NCBI GenBank assembly: GCA_035494015.1
Contig: DATJHJ010000030.1
Location: 1 to 64,000, forward strand
Source: CADCTB01 sp035494015
GTDB taxonomy: Bacteria > Actinomycetota > Acidimicrobiia > Acidimicrobiales > AC-14
Length of the DNA: 64,000 nucleotides
Reading direction: 5' to 3'
The translations under genes were made by a program, and so were the position numbers. The notes under the pieces were generated by a model. The model ran no database searches. It saw only the letters and a list, made by a program, of their open reading frames with translations, and had not been told where the DNA came from. Shown in pieces: positions 17,490 through 26,881 of this stretch (position 1 is its first letter; every line of letters begins with the position of its first letter).

Positions 17490-18191
17490 GTGAACCCGAT
17501 CGAGATCATCCCGATCGAGGGCCTCCCCGAGATCCACCCGGGGGATCGGATCGCCGACCTGCTGGCCGCGTCCGGGGCCGACCTGCGCGAGGGCGACGTG
17601 GTGGTCGTTACCCAGAAGGTGGTGTCCAAGGCCGAGGGCCGGATGGAGGCCGTCGACCCCCGGGACCCGGCGGCGCGGGCGGCCATCGTCGAGCGCGAGT
17701 CGGTGCGGGTCCTGCGGCGGCGGGGCGACCTGGTCATCAGCGAGACCGCGTCGGGCTTCGTGTGCGCCAACGCGGGCGTCGACCAGTCCAACGTCCCCGA
17801 CGGTTACATCACCCTGCTGCCCGTCGACGCCGACCGCTCGGCCCGCCGCATCCGTGACGGGTTGGCCCATCGGCCGGGAGTCGACGTGGGGGTGATCGTG
17901 TCCGACACCTTCGGCCGGACGTGGCGCAACGGGGTCACCGACGTCGCCATCGGCTGCGCCGGCATCGCCGCCGTCGTCGACCTTCGGGGCACGACCGACT
18001 CGCTCGGCCGGACCCTGCAGGTCACCGAGGTGGCCGTCGCCGACGAGCTGGCCGCCGCCGCCGAGCTGGTCATGGGCAAGTCGGCCCGGATCCCTGCCGC
18101 GGTCATCCGGGGCATCGACCGGTCGTGGTTCCGGCCGTCCTCCGTCCGGGCCGAGATCGTCCGCCCGCCGGCGGGCGACCTCTTTCGCTGA
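17490..18191 (+). CDS. cofE: Coenzyme F420:L-glutamate ligase
   Basis: A 233-residue CofE protein that adds the glutamate tail to F420-0 using GTP. Typical segments include EGDVVVVTQKVVSKAEGR, ETASGFVCANAGVDQSN, DTFGRTWRNGVTDVAIG and DELAAAAELVMGKS. It lacks the C-terminal nitroreductase-like domain of mycobacterial FbiB and so matches the stand-alone form. The start is GTG at 17490, 4 bp after the cofD stop, so the two form an operon. A near-perfect 20-bp hairpin follows. Confidence 0.93.
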   Translation: MNPIEIIPIEGLPEIHPGDRIADLLAASGADLREGDVVVVTQKVVSKAEGRMEAVDPRDPAARAAIVERESVRVLRRRGDLVISETASGFVCANAGVDQSNVPDGYITLLPVDADRSARRIRDGLAHRPGVDVGVIVSDTFGRTWRNGVTDVAIGCAGIAAVVDLRGTTDSLGRTLQVTEVAVADELAAAAELVMGKSARIPAAVIRGIDRSWFRPSSVRAEIVRPPAGDLFR

Positions 18192-18206
18192 CCGGCCGAC
18201 GGGAAC

Positions 18207-18249
18207 AAGTGAGCAGAAATGTACCGTGACGGTACATTTCTGCTCACTT
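18207..18249. terminator. 20-bp perfect hairpin with 3-nt loop
   Basis: The arm AAGTGAGCAGAAATGTACCG (18207-18226) is exactly complementary to 18230-18249, with the loop TGA. It lies between convergent cofE and the epimerase gene and overlaps the epimerase stop codon. Its AT content is much higher than the surroundings. A terminator for both directions is the simplest reading; it could also be a small palindromic repeat. Confidence 0.7.
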
Positions 18250-19198
18250 AGCTCCGGGGTGCGCGGGCCTCGAACCAGCGGAGAACTTCGGCGGTGCCCT
18301 CGGCCAAGGTCGTCCACGACTTCCAGCCCAGGTGGATCCCGGCCCGGGTCGGGTCGAGGGACGAGCGGGCCAGCTCGCCCGCCCGGGCGGGGGCGAAGAC
18401 CGGCAGTGCCGGTGCCGGGGCGGCGGCGGCCATGGTCTCGTACAGGGTGTTGACCGATGTCTCGGTGCCCGTGCCGATGTTCATGAGCAACCCGCTGCCC
18501 TTGGCCGCGGCGCGGGCGAAGGCGTCGACCACGTCGTCCACGTAGACGAAGTCCCGTGTCTGGTTGCCGTCGCCGAAGATGGTGCAGGGCTGGCCGGACA
18601 GCAGGCGCCCGGCGAAGATGGCCACCACGCCCGCCTCGCCGTGGGGGTCCTGGCGGGGGCCGTACACGTTGGCCAGGGCCAGGGCGGTGAACTCGATGCC
18701 GTGGAGCGCCCGGTAGGCGGCCAGGTAGTCGCAGGCCGCCTTCTTGGACACGCCGTAGGGCGACAGGGGTCGCTGCGGGTGCGACTCGGGCACGGGAAGC
18801 TTCTCGGGCTCCCCGTACAGCGTCCCGCCGCTGGCCGCGAACACGACCTTGCGGGTGCCCGCCGCCCGCGCCCCTTCGAGGACGTTGAGGGTGCCGATGA
18901 GGTTGACCTCGGCGTCGAAGGCCGGCCGCTCGACCGAGACCCGCACGTCCGCCTGGGCCGCGAGATGGAACACCACCTCCGGGCGGCGGTGGGCCACCAG
19001 CTCGATCACCGCCGCGTCGCGAATGTCGAGCCGGTGGAAGCTGAGCTCGTACCCCGGCGTGGCCCGGGCCTCGGCCAAGTTGGACAGCGAGCCGGTCGAG
19101 AGGTCGTCGACGACGTCGACGGCGTGGCCCTCGGCCAGCAGGCGGTCGACCAGGGTGGATCCGATGAAGCCGGCGCCCCCCGTGACGAAGGCCTTCAC
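18248..19198 (-). CDS. NAD-dependent sugar epimerase (UDP-glucose 4-epimerase-like)
   Basis: A 316-residue extended short-chain dehydrogenase. The NAD-binding GGAGFIGS is near the N-terminus, with DDLSTGSLSNL after it. The catalytic YGVSKK (Tyr-x3-Lys) and the preceding AASGGTLYGEPEKL, and NVYGPRQDPHGEAGVV, are typical of GalE-like enzymes. It probably interconverts nucleotide sugars in the wall-polysaccharide operon. The start is GTG overlapping the stop of the upstream nucleotidyltransferase (GTGA). It is the last gene of the operon beginning at 28618. Confidence 0.85.
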   Translation of the reverse strand: MKAFVTGGAGFIGSTLVDRLLAEGHAVDVVDDLSTGSLSNLAEARATPGYELSFHRLDIRDAAVIELVAHRRPEVVFHLAAQADVRVSVERPAFDAEVNLIGTLNVLEGARAAGTRKVVFAASGGTLYGEPEKLPVPESHPQRPLSPYGVSKKAACDYLAAYRALHGIEFTALALANVYGPRQDPHGEAGVVAIFAGRLLSGQPCTIFGDGNQTRDFVYVDDVVDAFARAAAKGSGLLMNIGTGTETSVNTLYETMAAAAPAPALPVFAPARAGELARSSLDPTRAGIHLGWKSWTTLAEGTAEVLRWFEARAPRS

Positions 19199-20283
19199 CC
19201 GTCGTCCTGGCCCGGCACCCGGGCCACGTCGAGGTAGGCGCCGGGCTCGACCTCGTACCCGGCGCCCAGGACCGACAGGTTGGTGACCTCGGCGCCCCGG
19301 CCGACCGTCGCCCCTCGTCCGATGATCGAACGGCTGACCACGGCCCCCTCGCCGACGACGACGCCGGGGAGCAGCACCGAGTCCCGCACGGAGGCGCCCG
19401 CAAGGACGGCCGCCCCGGCACCGATCACCGAGCCGGCGACCGACGCGCCCACCGCCACCGACGCGCCCCGGCCGAGGACCGTGGGGCCGTGCACGTCGCC
19501 GTCGACCACTGCCTCCCCGAGGGTCCAAACGCCGCCGGCCCCGGAGCGGGCGCCGGGCGCGGGCGGGCCGGGGCGGCGGCCGGCCACCAGGTCGAGCTGG
19601 GCCTGCAGGTAGCGCTCGGGCGTCCCGGTGTCGGTCCAGTAGTCGGGCGACTCGAAGCCGTACAGGGAGCCGTCGTGGGCCAGCCCGGGGAAGACCTCCC
19701 GCTCGATGGACGTACGCCGGCCCTCGGGGATGCGGTCGAGCACCGAGGGTTCCAGGACGTAGGTGCCGGCGTTGATCAGGCTGGGGCCGGCCCCGCCCCG
19801 CGCCGGCTTCTCGACGAACGCCGCCACCTTGCCCCGCCCGTCGACCGGGACCAGGCCGAACGCCGACGGGTCCGAGACCTGGGCCAGCGAGATCGTCGCC
19901 TCCGCGTCGCGTTCCTCGTGGAAGGCGGCCATGGCGGTGATGTCCAGGTCGGTGAGGATGTCGCCGTTCACCACGAGGAAGCGTTCCTTGATCCCGGCGT
20001 AGCGGGCGGCGAAGCCCACGGCCCCGGCGGTGTCGAGGGGCTCGGGCTCCACCGCGTAGAGCAGGCGCACCCCCGCGCAGCGGCCGTCCGGGAACAGGTT
20101 CACGAAGGCGTCGGGCAGGTACCCGAGCGACAGGACCGCTTCGTCGACGCCGTGGCCGGCCAGGTAGGCGAGGACCCGCTCGATCATCGGCACCTCGACG
20201 ATGGGCAGGACCTGCTTGGGGACCGTCAGGGTCAGGGGCCGGAGGCGGGTGCCGATGCCGCCGACCAGGACCACCGCCCTCAC
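19195..20283 (-). CDS. Sugar-1-phosphate nucleotidyltransferase (ManB/GDP-mannose type)
   Basis: A 362-residue protein. The N-terminal nucleotidyltransferase domain has VLVGGIGTRLRPLT, the lysine in TVPKQVLP and the catalytic VVNGDIL. The C-terminus after residue about 250 is a run of hexapeptide repeats forming a left-handed beta helix. Size and order next to wbbL match mycobacterial ManB (mannose-1-phosphate guanylyltransferase), but RmlA- or GlmU-like specificity is possible. The GTG start overlaps the upstream stop (GTGA). Confidence 0.85.
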   Translation of the reverse strand: MRAVVLVGGIGTRLRPLTLTVPKQVLPIVEVPMIERVLAYLAGHGVDEAVLSLGYLPDAFVNLFPDGRCAGVRLLYAVEPEPLDTAGAVGFAARYAGIKERFLVVNGDILTDLDITAMAAFHEERDAEATISLAQVSDPSAFGLVPVDGRGKVAAFVEKPARGGAGPSLINAGTYVLEPSVLDRIPEGRRTSIEREVFPGLAHDGSLYGFESPDYWTDTGTPERYLQAQLDLVAGRRPGPPAPGARSGAGGVWTLGEAVVDGDVHGPTVLGRGASVAVGASVAGSVIGAGAAVLAGASVRDSVLLPGVVVGEGAVVSRSIIGRGATVGRGAEVTNLSVLGAGYEVEPGAYLDVARVPGQDDG

Positions 20284-21095
20284 GGGGCGGCGACGGTGGT
20301 GGTGGGAGCGACCGTGGTCGGGGCGACGGTGGTGGTGGCGCCCGGGGCCGTGGTCGTCGAACCGGCGACGGTGGTGGTGGTCGCGTTCGGGTCCGCCGGG
20401 GCCGTGGTGGTGGTGTCCTTGGTGGCGTCGGTGGGCTGGGTGCCGACGTCGCTCAGCTTGTCGAGCTGGTCGGCCGACGGCGGGCGGGGGATGTCCGTGC
20501 CGGCGGGGACGAAGGCGATGGTGATGAGCATCCCGTCCGTCGGGCGGATGTCGGCCGGGTTCCCCGGCACGATGCGGCCCTGGTCCGAGGGGTCACGGGA
20601 GTCCCACACCTTGGTCTGGACGGTGGCCGGCCCGGACTGGCACGACTGGCCGTTCTTGTGGGTGGTGTCGTCGTTGGGCAGCTTGATCTTGCTGGCGCTG
20701 ATGTCGGCGCCGACGGTGTCGAAGAACACCGACAGCTTGGCCCGCTTCCCGGAGGCCGTGGTGCTGAACGGGTGGATGTGGACCACGCCGTCGCCATGGG
20801 TGTGAATGCCGAGCGGGTCCGTGCCCGAGTCGGGGATGTTGGGGGCGAAGGTGCCGCAGATGTCCACGCCGAGGGCGGCATGCCAGTGGTCACCGGCGAC
20901 GCCGTTGGCGGCGGGGAGGGGGCGGGTGTTGTCCGGCTGGCGCTGGTCCCGCGAGTAGACGATGCCGGCGGTCCCGAGGATCACGACCAGGGCCATGAGC
21001 CCCGGCCAGAGCATGGAGGAGGTGCCGCGTCGCGTCCGGCCCCCGCCGGTTCGCGCCGCGCGAGCGACTTTCTTGGCTGACGATGCCTTTCCCAT
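20280..21095 (-). CDS. Membrane-anchored His-rich protein of unknown function
   Basis: A 271-residue protein. A basic N-terminus is followed by one membrane helix (MLWPGLMALVVILGTAGIVY). The extracytoplasmic domain carries GDHWHAALGVDICGTF and GIHTHGDGVVHIHPF, seven histidines in two clusters, plus a second Cys in GQSCQSG that could pair with the first. The C-terminal 60 residues are Thr/Ala/Pro-rich. The histidines suggest metal binding, but no family is recognised. Lying between manB-like and wbbL genes, coupled by GTGA at its 3' end, it may act in wall glycan assembly. Confidence 0.65.
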   Translation of the reverse strand: MGKASSAKKVARAARTGGGRTRRGTSSMLWPGLMALVVILGTAGIVYSRDQRQPDNTRPLPAANGVAGDHWHAALGVDICGTFAPNIPDSGTDPLGIHTHGDGVVHIHPFSTTASGKRAKLSVFFDTVGADISASKIKLPNDDTTHKNGQSCQSGPATVQTKVWDSRDPSDQGRIVPGNPADIRPTDGMLITIAFVPAGTDIPRPPSADQLDKLSDVGTQPTDATKDTTTTAPADPNATTTTVAGSTTTAPGATTTVAPTTVAPTTTVAAP

Positions 21096-21110
21096 TGGTG
21101 TCCGACCGTA

Positions 21111-22013
21111 CTAGGTGGTCGCCGTCACCCCCGGCCGTGGTGGGGCCACGGCCGGTCGTGCCAGCGCGTGGTGGGCCCACGCGGCCAGGGTGCGGGCGGC
21201 CAGCCCGGCGGCCACGATCGGGACCACGGCCCGCCGAGCGCCGGTCGAGGTCTTGGACGCGAACCGCAGGAGCGAGCGGTGGTGCTCGACGATCATGCGG
21301 TACGGCTTCCGCCAGCTGGAGCCCCCGAGGGCGTGGACCACGCGGCCCCCTGGCTCGTACCCGATCCGCCAGCCGGCCCGGCCCAGGCGCCAGCACAGGT
21401 CGACGTCCTCCACGTACATGAAGTAGCCCTCGTCGAAGCCGGAGACGGCGTCGAAGGCGGCCCTGCGCACCAGCATGCACGCCCCGCTGACCCAGTCGAC
21501 GTCGGCGGCGGGGGTGTCGTGGTCCCAGTCGAGCATGCGGTAGCGACGGGTGAACGGGTTTGCGGGCCACACCAGGCCGACGAACGCGTGGCCGAGGGCG
21601 ACGGCCAGGTCGGGGAAGCGCCGGACCGACGGGTAGAGGCTCCCGTCCAGGTTCTCGATGCGGGGACCGACGGCGCCGAGGCCGGGATCACGTTCGAGGG
21701 ACTCGACCAGGGCCTTGACCGTGCCCGGCTCCACCACGGTGTCGGGATTGAGGATGAGCAAGTAGTCCGCGGTCGTCCGGTCCGCCCCCCGGTTGACTCC
21801 CGTGCCGAAGCCGAGGTTGGCGCCCGTCTCGACGACGACGACGCCCGGGTCGGCGGCACGCGCCGCGGCCACCGACCCGTCGGTGGAGGCATTGTCGACC
21901 ACGATGATCTCGGCGACGGCCTCGGCCCGGAGGCTGCGCACGCAGTCGGGGAGGTCCCGCGCCGAGTTGTAGCTCACGGTGACGGCACTGACCCTCGGAG
22001 ACTCGGCGGTCAA
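21111..22013 (-). CDS. wbbL: WbbL-like rhamnosyltransferase (GT2)
   Basis: A 300-residue family 2 glycosyltransferase, the length of mycobacterial WbbL. Motifs are VSAVTVSYNSA, VVDNASTDGS, NLGFGTGVNRG, ILNPDTVVEPG, VSGACMLVRR and GFDEGYFMYVEDVDLCWR. Mycobacterial WbbL adds rhamnose to decaprenyl-PP-GlcNAc in the arabinogalactan linker. The rmlD, rmlB, manB-like and LCP neighbours support a rhamnose-containing wall linker here. TTG at 22013 overlapping the upstream stop (TTGA) is chosen as start; a longer open frame upstream lies inside the preceding gene. Confidence 0.83.
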   Translation of the reverse strand: MTAESPRVSAVTVSYNSARDLPDCVRSLRAEAVAEIIVVDNASTDGSVAAARAADPGVVVVETGANLGFGTGVNRGADRTTADYLLILNPDTVVEPGTVKALVESLERDPGLGAVGPRIENLDGSLYPSVRRFPDLAVALGHAFVGLVWPANPFTRRYRMLDWDHDTPAADVDWVSGACMLVRRAAFDAVSGFDEGYFMYVEDVDLCWRLGRAGWRIGYEPGGRVVHALGGSSWRKPYRMIVEHHRSLLRFASKTSTGARRAVVPIVAAGLAARTLAAWAHHALARPAVAPPRPGVTATT

Positions 22014-22724
22014 TCCAGCCGACCCCACCGGTAGCGGACGAGGGTGCGGAGGGCCCGGACCCCGTCCCGCCAGTCGAACTTCCGCCCCTCGCTGGCGGGC
22101 CGGCCGGCGAACGACACCGGGACCTCGTAGATGCGGTAGCCGCGCCGGAGGACCTTGGCCGTGATCTCCGGCTCGAAGTCGAAGCGGTCGGACTCGATGG
22201 TGATGTCGTCCAGGACCTTGCGGGCGAACAGCTTGTAGCCGCACTCCATGTCGGAGAGGCTGGTGTTGTAGAGCAGGTTGGTGGTGAGCGACAGGAAGCG
22301 GTTGCCCACCCAGTCCGACGCCGGCATGCTCCCGCCCTCCCCGCTGAACCGGCTGCCGTAGACCACCTGCGACCGGCCCCGCAGGACCGGGCGAAGCAGG
22401 CGGGGCCAGTCCTCCGGGTCGTACTCGAGGTCGGCGTCCTGGATCAGCACGAGCTCGCCGCGGACGTGCTCGAGCCCGGTGCGGATCGCCGCCGCCTTGC
22501 CGAGGTTGGCCGGGTGGCGGACGACCTGGACGGTCGAGTCCTCGAGGGCGGTGAGGATCTGGGTCGTCCCGTCCGTCGACCCGTCGTCCACCACGACGAT
22601 CTCCAGGTCGACGGGCAGCTCGACCCGCCGCATGCGCCGCAGCACCTCGGCCACGGTGTTGCGCTCGTTGTACACGGGCACGATGACGGAGAGCGTCCGG
22701 CCCTCCGGATCGCGCTGGTCCTCC

Positions 22725-22741
<17 letters not shown>
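22010..22741 (-). CDS. GT2 polyprenyl-phosphate glycosyltransferase
   Basis: A 243-residue family 2 enzyme with SVIVPVYNERNTV, VVDDGSTDGT, the metal site QDADLEYDP, YGSRF, and DMECGYKLF. It resembles dolichol-phosphate mannose/glucose synthases and probably makes a lipid-linked sugar donor. It overlaps the 3' end of the UDP-xylose synthase gene; the second ATG at 22732 would shorten the overlap to 8 bp. It is distinct from the paralogue at 13013-13762. Confidence 0.84.
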
Positions 22742-23656
<915 letters not shown>

Positions 23657-23660
<4 letters not shown>

Positions 23661-24952
23661 CGGCCGACGCCCTCGTAGGCGAACCCGCGCCGGCGCAGGG
23701 CGGCCGGGTCGAGCAGGTTGCGGGCGTCGACCACCCGCCGCTGTTCCAACGCCGCGCCCACCTTGGCGAAGTCCAGCCGGCGGAACTCGTCCCACTCGGT
23801 GAGCACGACCAGGACGCCGGCACCCTCGCACACGCCGTAGGGGTCGGCCCCGAGCTCGATCCCCGCCAGCCGCGGGTCGGGGTCGTGGCCGGGCGCGGGG
23901 ATGGGCACGGCGGGATCGTAGGCCCGCACGCGCCCGCCCCGGGCGATGAGCCGCTGGAGGATCTCCAGCGCCGGCGACTGGCGCAGGTCGTCCGTCCGGG
24001 CCTTGAACGTCAGCCCCCACGCCGCCACCACCTGCCCGTCGACCGACCCGCCCGCCATGCGCTCGACCTTGGCCACCACCCGCTCGAACTGCTCCTCGTT
24101 GACCTCCCGGACCCCCCGCAGCAGCCCGAAGTCGTAGCCCGCATCCTCGGCGATGCGAATCAGCGCGCTGGTGTCCTTCGGGAAGCACGAGCCGCCGTAG
24201 CCGGGACCGGGGCGGAGGAACTCGAAGCCGATGCGCTTGTCGTAGCCCATGCCGAGCAGGACGTCGCGGACGTCGGCGCCGACCGCCTCGCACACGTTGG
24301 CCACCGCGTTGGCGAAGGTGACCTTGGCGGCCAGGAAGGCGTTGGAGGCGTACTTGATCGTCTCCGCCGACGCGGGGTCGGTGACGATCACCGGCGCCTG
24401 CAAGGCGCTGAACAGCTTGGCCACCCGGGCGGCGGCGACCTGGTCGTCCGCGCCGACCACGATCCGATCGGGGTGCAGGCAGTCGTGCACCGCCGACCCC
24501 TCGCGCAGGAACTCGGGGTTGGAGACCACGCTCACGTCGTCGCGACCGAGCACCTCCTCGACCACCCGGGTCGACCCCACCGGCACCGTCGACTTGTTGA
24601 CCACCACGCTCTCCGGCGCCAGCAGGGGGCCGATCTCGGCCGCCGCAGACCGGATGTAGGACAGGTCGGCGGAACCGTCGTCGGACTGGGGCGTGGGCAC
24701 GCACAGGTAGGCGAACTCGGCGTCGGTCACCGCCGCCGCCGCGCCCAGGACGAAGGTGAGCCGCCCGCCGTCGATGCCTTCCCGCACGAGCTCGGGCAGG
24801 CCGGCCTCCAGGATGGGGATCTCGCCCCGGGACAGGGCCTCGATCTTCTCGGGCACCACATCCGCGCAGACCACGCGGTGGCCGAGGTGGGCGAAGCACG
24901 CCGCGGTGGTCAGCCCGACGTACCCGGCGCCGATGACCGCGATGTTGCTCAT
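23657..24952 (-). CDS. ugd: UDP-glucose 6-dehydrogenase
   Basis: A 431-residue enzyme that oxidises UDP-glucose to UDP-glucuronate with two NAD. Visible features are IAVIGAGYVGLTTAACFAHLGH, VNKSTVPVGS, SNPEFLREG, the Lys in ETIKYASNAFLA, and the catalytic Cys in GPGYGGSCFPKD. The start ATG overlaps the rmlD stop (ATGA). With the next gene it forms a two-step route from UDP-glucose to UDP-xylose. Confidence 0.95.
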
Positions 24953-25809
24953 GCCAGCGTCCCCGCCGCCACCAGCTCCTTGACCAGGCGCTCCAGGGGC
25001 TCGTGGTGGTCGGCCAGGAGGGCGATCCCTGACAGGCGCAGGGCGGCGTTGTCCAGCACGCTGTTGGCCGGGCGGGGGGCGGGGCGGGGCGGCCGCATCT
25101 CGGCGGTGGAGATCGGGGCGACCAGGTCGACGTCGAGCCCGGCGGCGGTCACCGCGTCCCGGGCGAACCGGTACCAGGTCGTCGCCCCCTGGTTGGTGAC
25201 GTGGAACACGCCGGGCAGGCGGGCCACGACCAGGTGCCGGATCATGGCGGCCAGATCCTCGGCGAAGGTCGGGCACCCGTGCTGGTCGTCGACCACCCGC
25301 AGGGCCTCACCCTGGGCCGCCTTGGCCAGGATCGTCTTGACGAAGTTCCGGCCGTACCGGCCGCAGACCCACGACGTACGCACCACGGTGTCGCCCGGCA
25401 GCAGGACCAGCTCGCCGGCCAGCTTGGACCGGCCGTACACCGACAGGGGGTTGGTGGCGTCCCACTCCCGGTAGGGCGCGCCCGCCGTACCGTCGAAGAC
25501 ATAGTCGGTCGACACGTAGCAGACCCGGGCGCCCGTCAGCCGGGCCGCCTCGGCGACGTGGCGGGTCCCGAGGGCATTGACGGCGTAGGCCCGGTCGGGG
25601 TCGGTCTCGCACCCGTCGACGTTGGTGTACGCGGCGGCGTGGACGACGACGTCGGGCGACGCGGCGGCGACGACCTGCATGACCTGGTCCCGGTCGGAGA
25701 CGTCGAGGCCGTCCCGGACACACCCGACGACCTCGTCCCCGGCGCCCGCGCACACCTCGACCACCTCGCGCCCGAGCTGGCCGCCCGCCCCCGTGACCAG
25801 CACCCGCAT
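24949..25809 (-). CDS. rmlD: dTDP-4-dehydrorhamnose reductase
   Basis: A 286-residue SDR protein with GAGGQLGREV, VVHAAAYTNVDGCE, STDYVFDGT, YGRSKLAGE and VRTSWVCGRYG, all RmlD hallmarks. It makes the last step of dTDP-L-rhamnose synthesis. The ATG shares its A with the rmlB stop (TGATG). rmlA and rmlC are not in the window, although the nucleotidyltransferase at 19195 could in principle serve as RmlA. Confidence 0.94.
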   Translation of the reverse strand: MRVLVTGAGGQLGREVVEVCAGAGDEVVGCVRDGLDVSDRDQVMQVVAAASPDVVVHAAAYTNVDGCETDPDRAYAVNALGTRHVAEAARLTGARVCYVSTDYVFDGTAGAPYREWDATNPLSVYGRSKLAGELVLLPGDTVVRTSWVCGRYGRNFVKTILAKAAQGEALRVVDDQHGCPTFAEDLAAMIRHLVVARLPGVFHVTNQGATTWYRFARDAVTAAGLDVDLVAPISTAEMRPPRPAPRPANSVLDNAALRLSGIALLADHHEPLERLVKELVAAGTLA

Positions 25810-26834
25810 CAGGAGGGTTCCGGCGTGCCCTGGGTGTCGTCCCAGGCCGTCTCCTCGACCGGGGCCCGGTCGCGGAGTGGCTCCCACCAGTCGCGGTTGG
25901 CCTCGTACCAGCGGACGGTGTCGGCTAGGCCCTGCTCGAAGGGGACCTGCGGCTGCCAGCCCAGCTCGGTGCGGATCTTGGTCGAGTCCAGGAGGTAGCG
26001 GCGGTCGTGGCCCGGGCGGTCGGGCACGATGGTCTTGAGGTCGGCGGGCTTGCCGAGGGCCTCCAGCACGCCGTCGGCGATCTCCTCGATGCTGCGCTCC
26101 ACGCCGCTGCCGACGTTGTACGTCTCGCCCACCCGGCCCCGTTCGAGCACCACTTCGATGGCCCGGCAGTGGTCCATGACGTGCAGCCACTCCCGCCGGT
26201 TCTTGGTGGAGGCGTACATGGGCAGGGCCTCGTCGTCGAGGGCCTTCACCGTGAACAGTGGGATGACCTTCTCCGGGAACTGGTAGGGCCCGTAGTTGTT
26301 GCAGCAGTTGGTGACGGTGACCGGGAGCTCGTAGGTCTCGTGATAGGCCCGCACGGCGTGGTCGGCGCCGGCCTTGGACGCGTTGTACGGCGTTCGGGGC
26401 CGGTAGGGCGACTCCTCGCTGAACGACTCGTCGGTGTCGAGGTCGAGGTCGCCGTAGACCTCGCAGGTCGAGATGTGGTGGAAGCGGGAGACGCCGGCCT
26501 GGCGGGCCGCCTCGAGCAGGGCTTGGGTGCCCAGGACGTTGGTGCGGAAGAACAGGGCGGGGTCGAGCACGGCCAGGCTGTTGTGGGACTCGGCGGCGAA
26601 GTTCACCACCACGTCCACCCGCTCGTCGCGAATGGTGTGCTCGGCGGTGGCCTGGTCGCCGATGTCGCCCCTGACGAAGGTGATGGCGTCCTCCAGGCCG
26701 GCCAGGTTGGCCCGGTTCCCGGCATAGGTCAGCAGGTCGTAGACCACCACGTGGTCGTCGGGGTGGGCGTCCGACCAGTAGCGGACGAAGTTGGCGCCGA
26801 TGAACCCGGCGCCGCCGGTGACGAGGAGTCTCAC
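25809..26834 (-). CDS. rmlB: dTDP-glucose 4,6-dehydratase
   Basis: A 341-residue SDR enzyme with GGAGFIGANFVRYW, LTYAGNRANL, NFAAESHNSL, STCEVYGDL, catalytic YNASKAGAD, and NCCNNYGPYQFPEKVIP. It converts dTDP-glucose to the 4-keto-6-deoxy intermediate. The family usually has AAESHVDRS; here the loop reads AAESHNSL. Start is GTG at 26834, with TACCGT (26846-26841) 6 nt upstream, so a leaderless transcript may begin here inside the operon. Confidence 0.94.
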   Translation of the reverse strand: MRLLVTGGAGFIGANFVRYWSDAHPDDHVVVYDLLTYAGNRANLAGLEDAITFVRGDIGDQATAEHTIRDERVDVVVNFAAESHNSLAVLDPALFFRTNVLGTQALLEAARQAGVSRFHHISTCEVYGDLDLDTDESFSEESPYRPRTPYNASKAGADHAVRAYHETYELPVTVTNCCNNYGPYQFPEKVIPLFTVKALDDEALPMYASTKNRREWLHVMDHCRAIEVVLERGRVGETYNVGSGVERSIEEIADGVLEALGKPADLKTIVPDRPGHDRRYLLDSTKIRTELGWQPQVPFEQGLADTVRWYEANRDWWEPLRDRAPVEETAWDDTQGTPEPS

Positions 26835-26881
26835 GCTCCAACGGTAGGGGACAGCGACGACGACCTGCGACTTGCCCCGTC

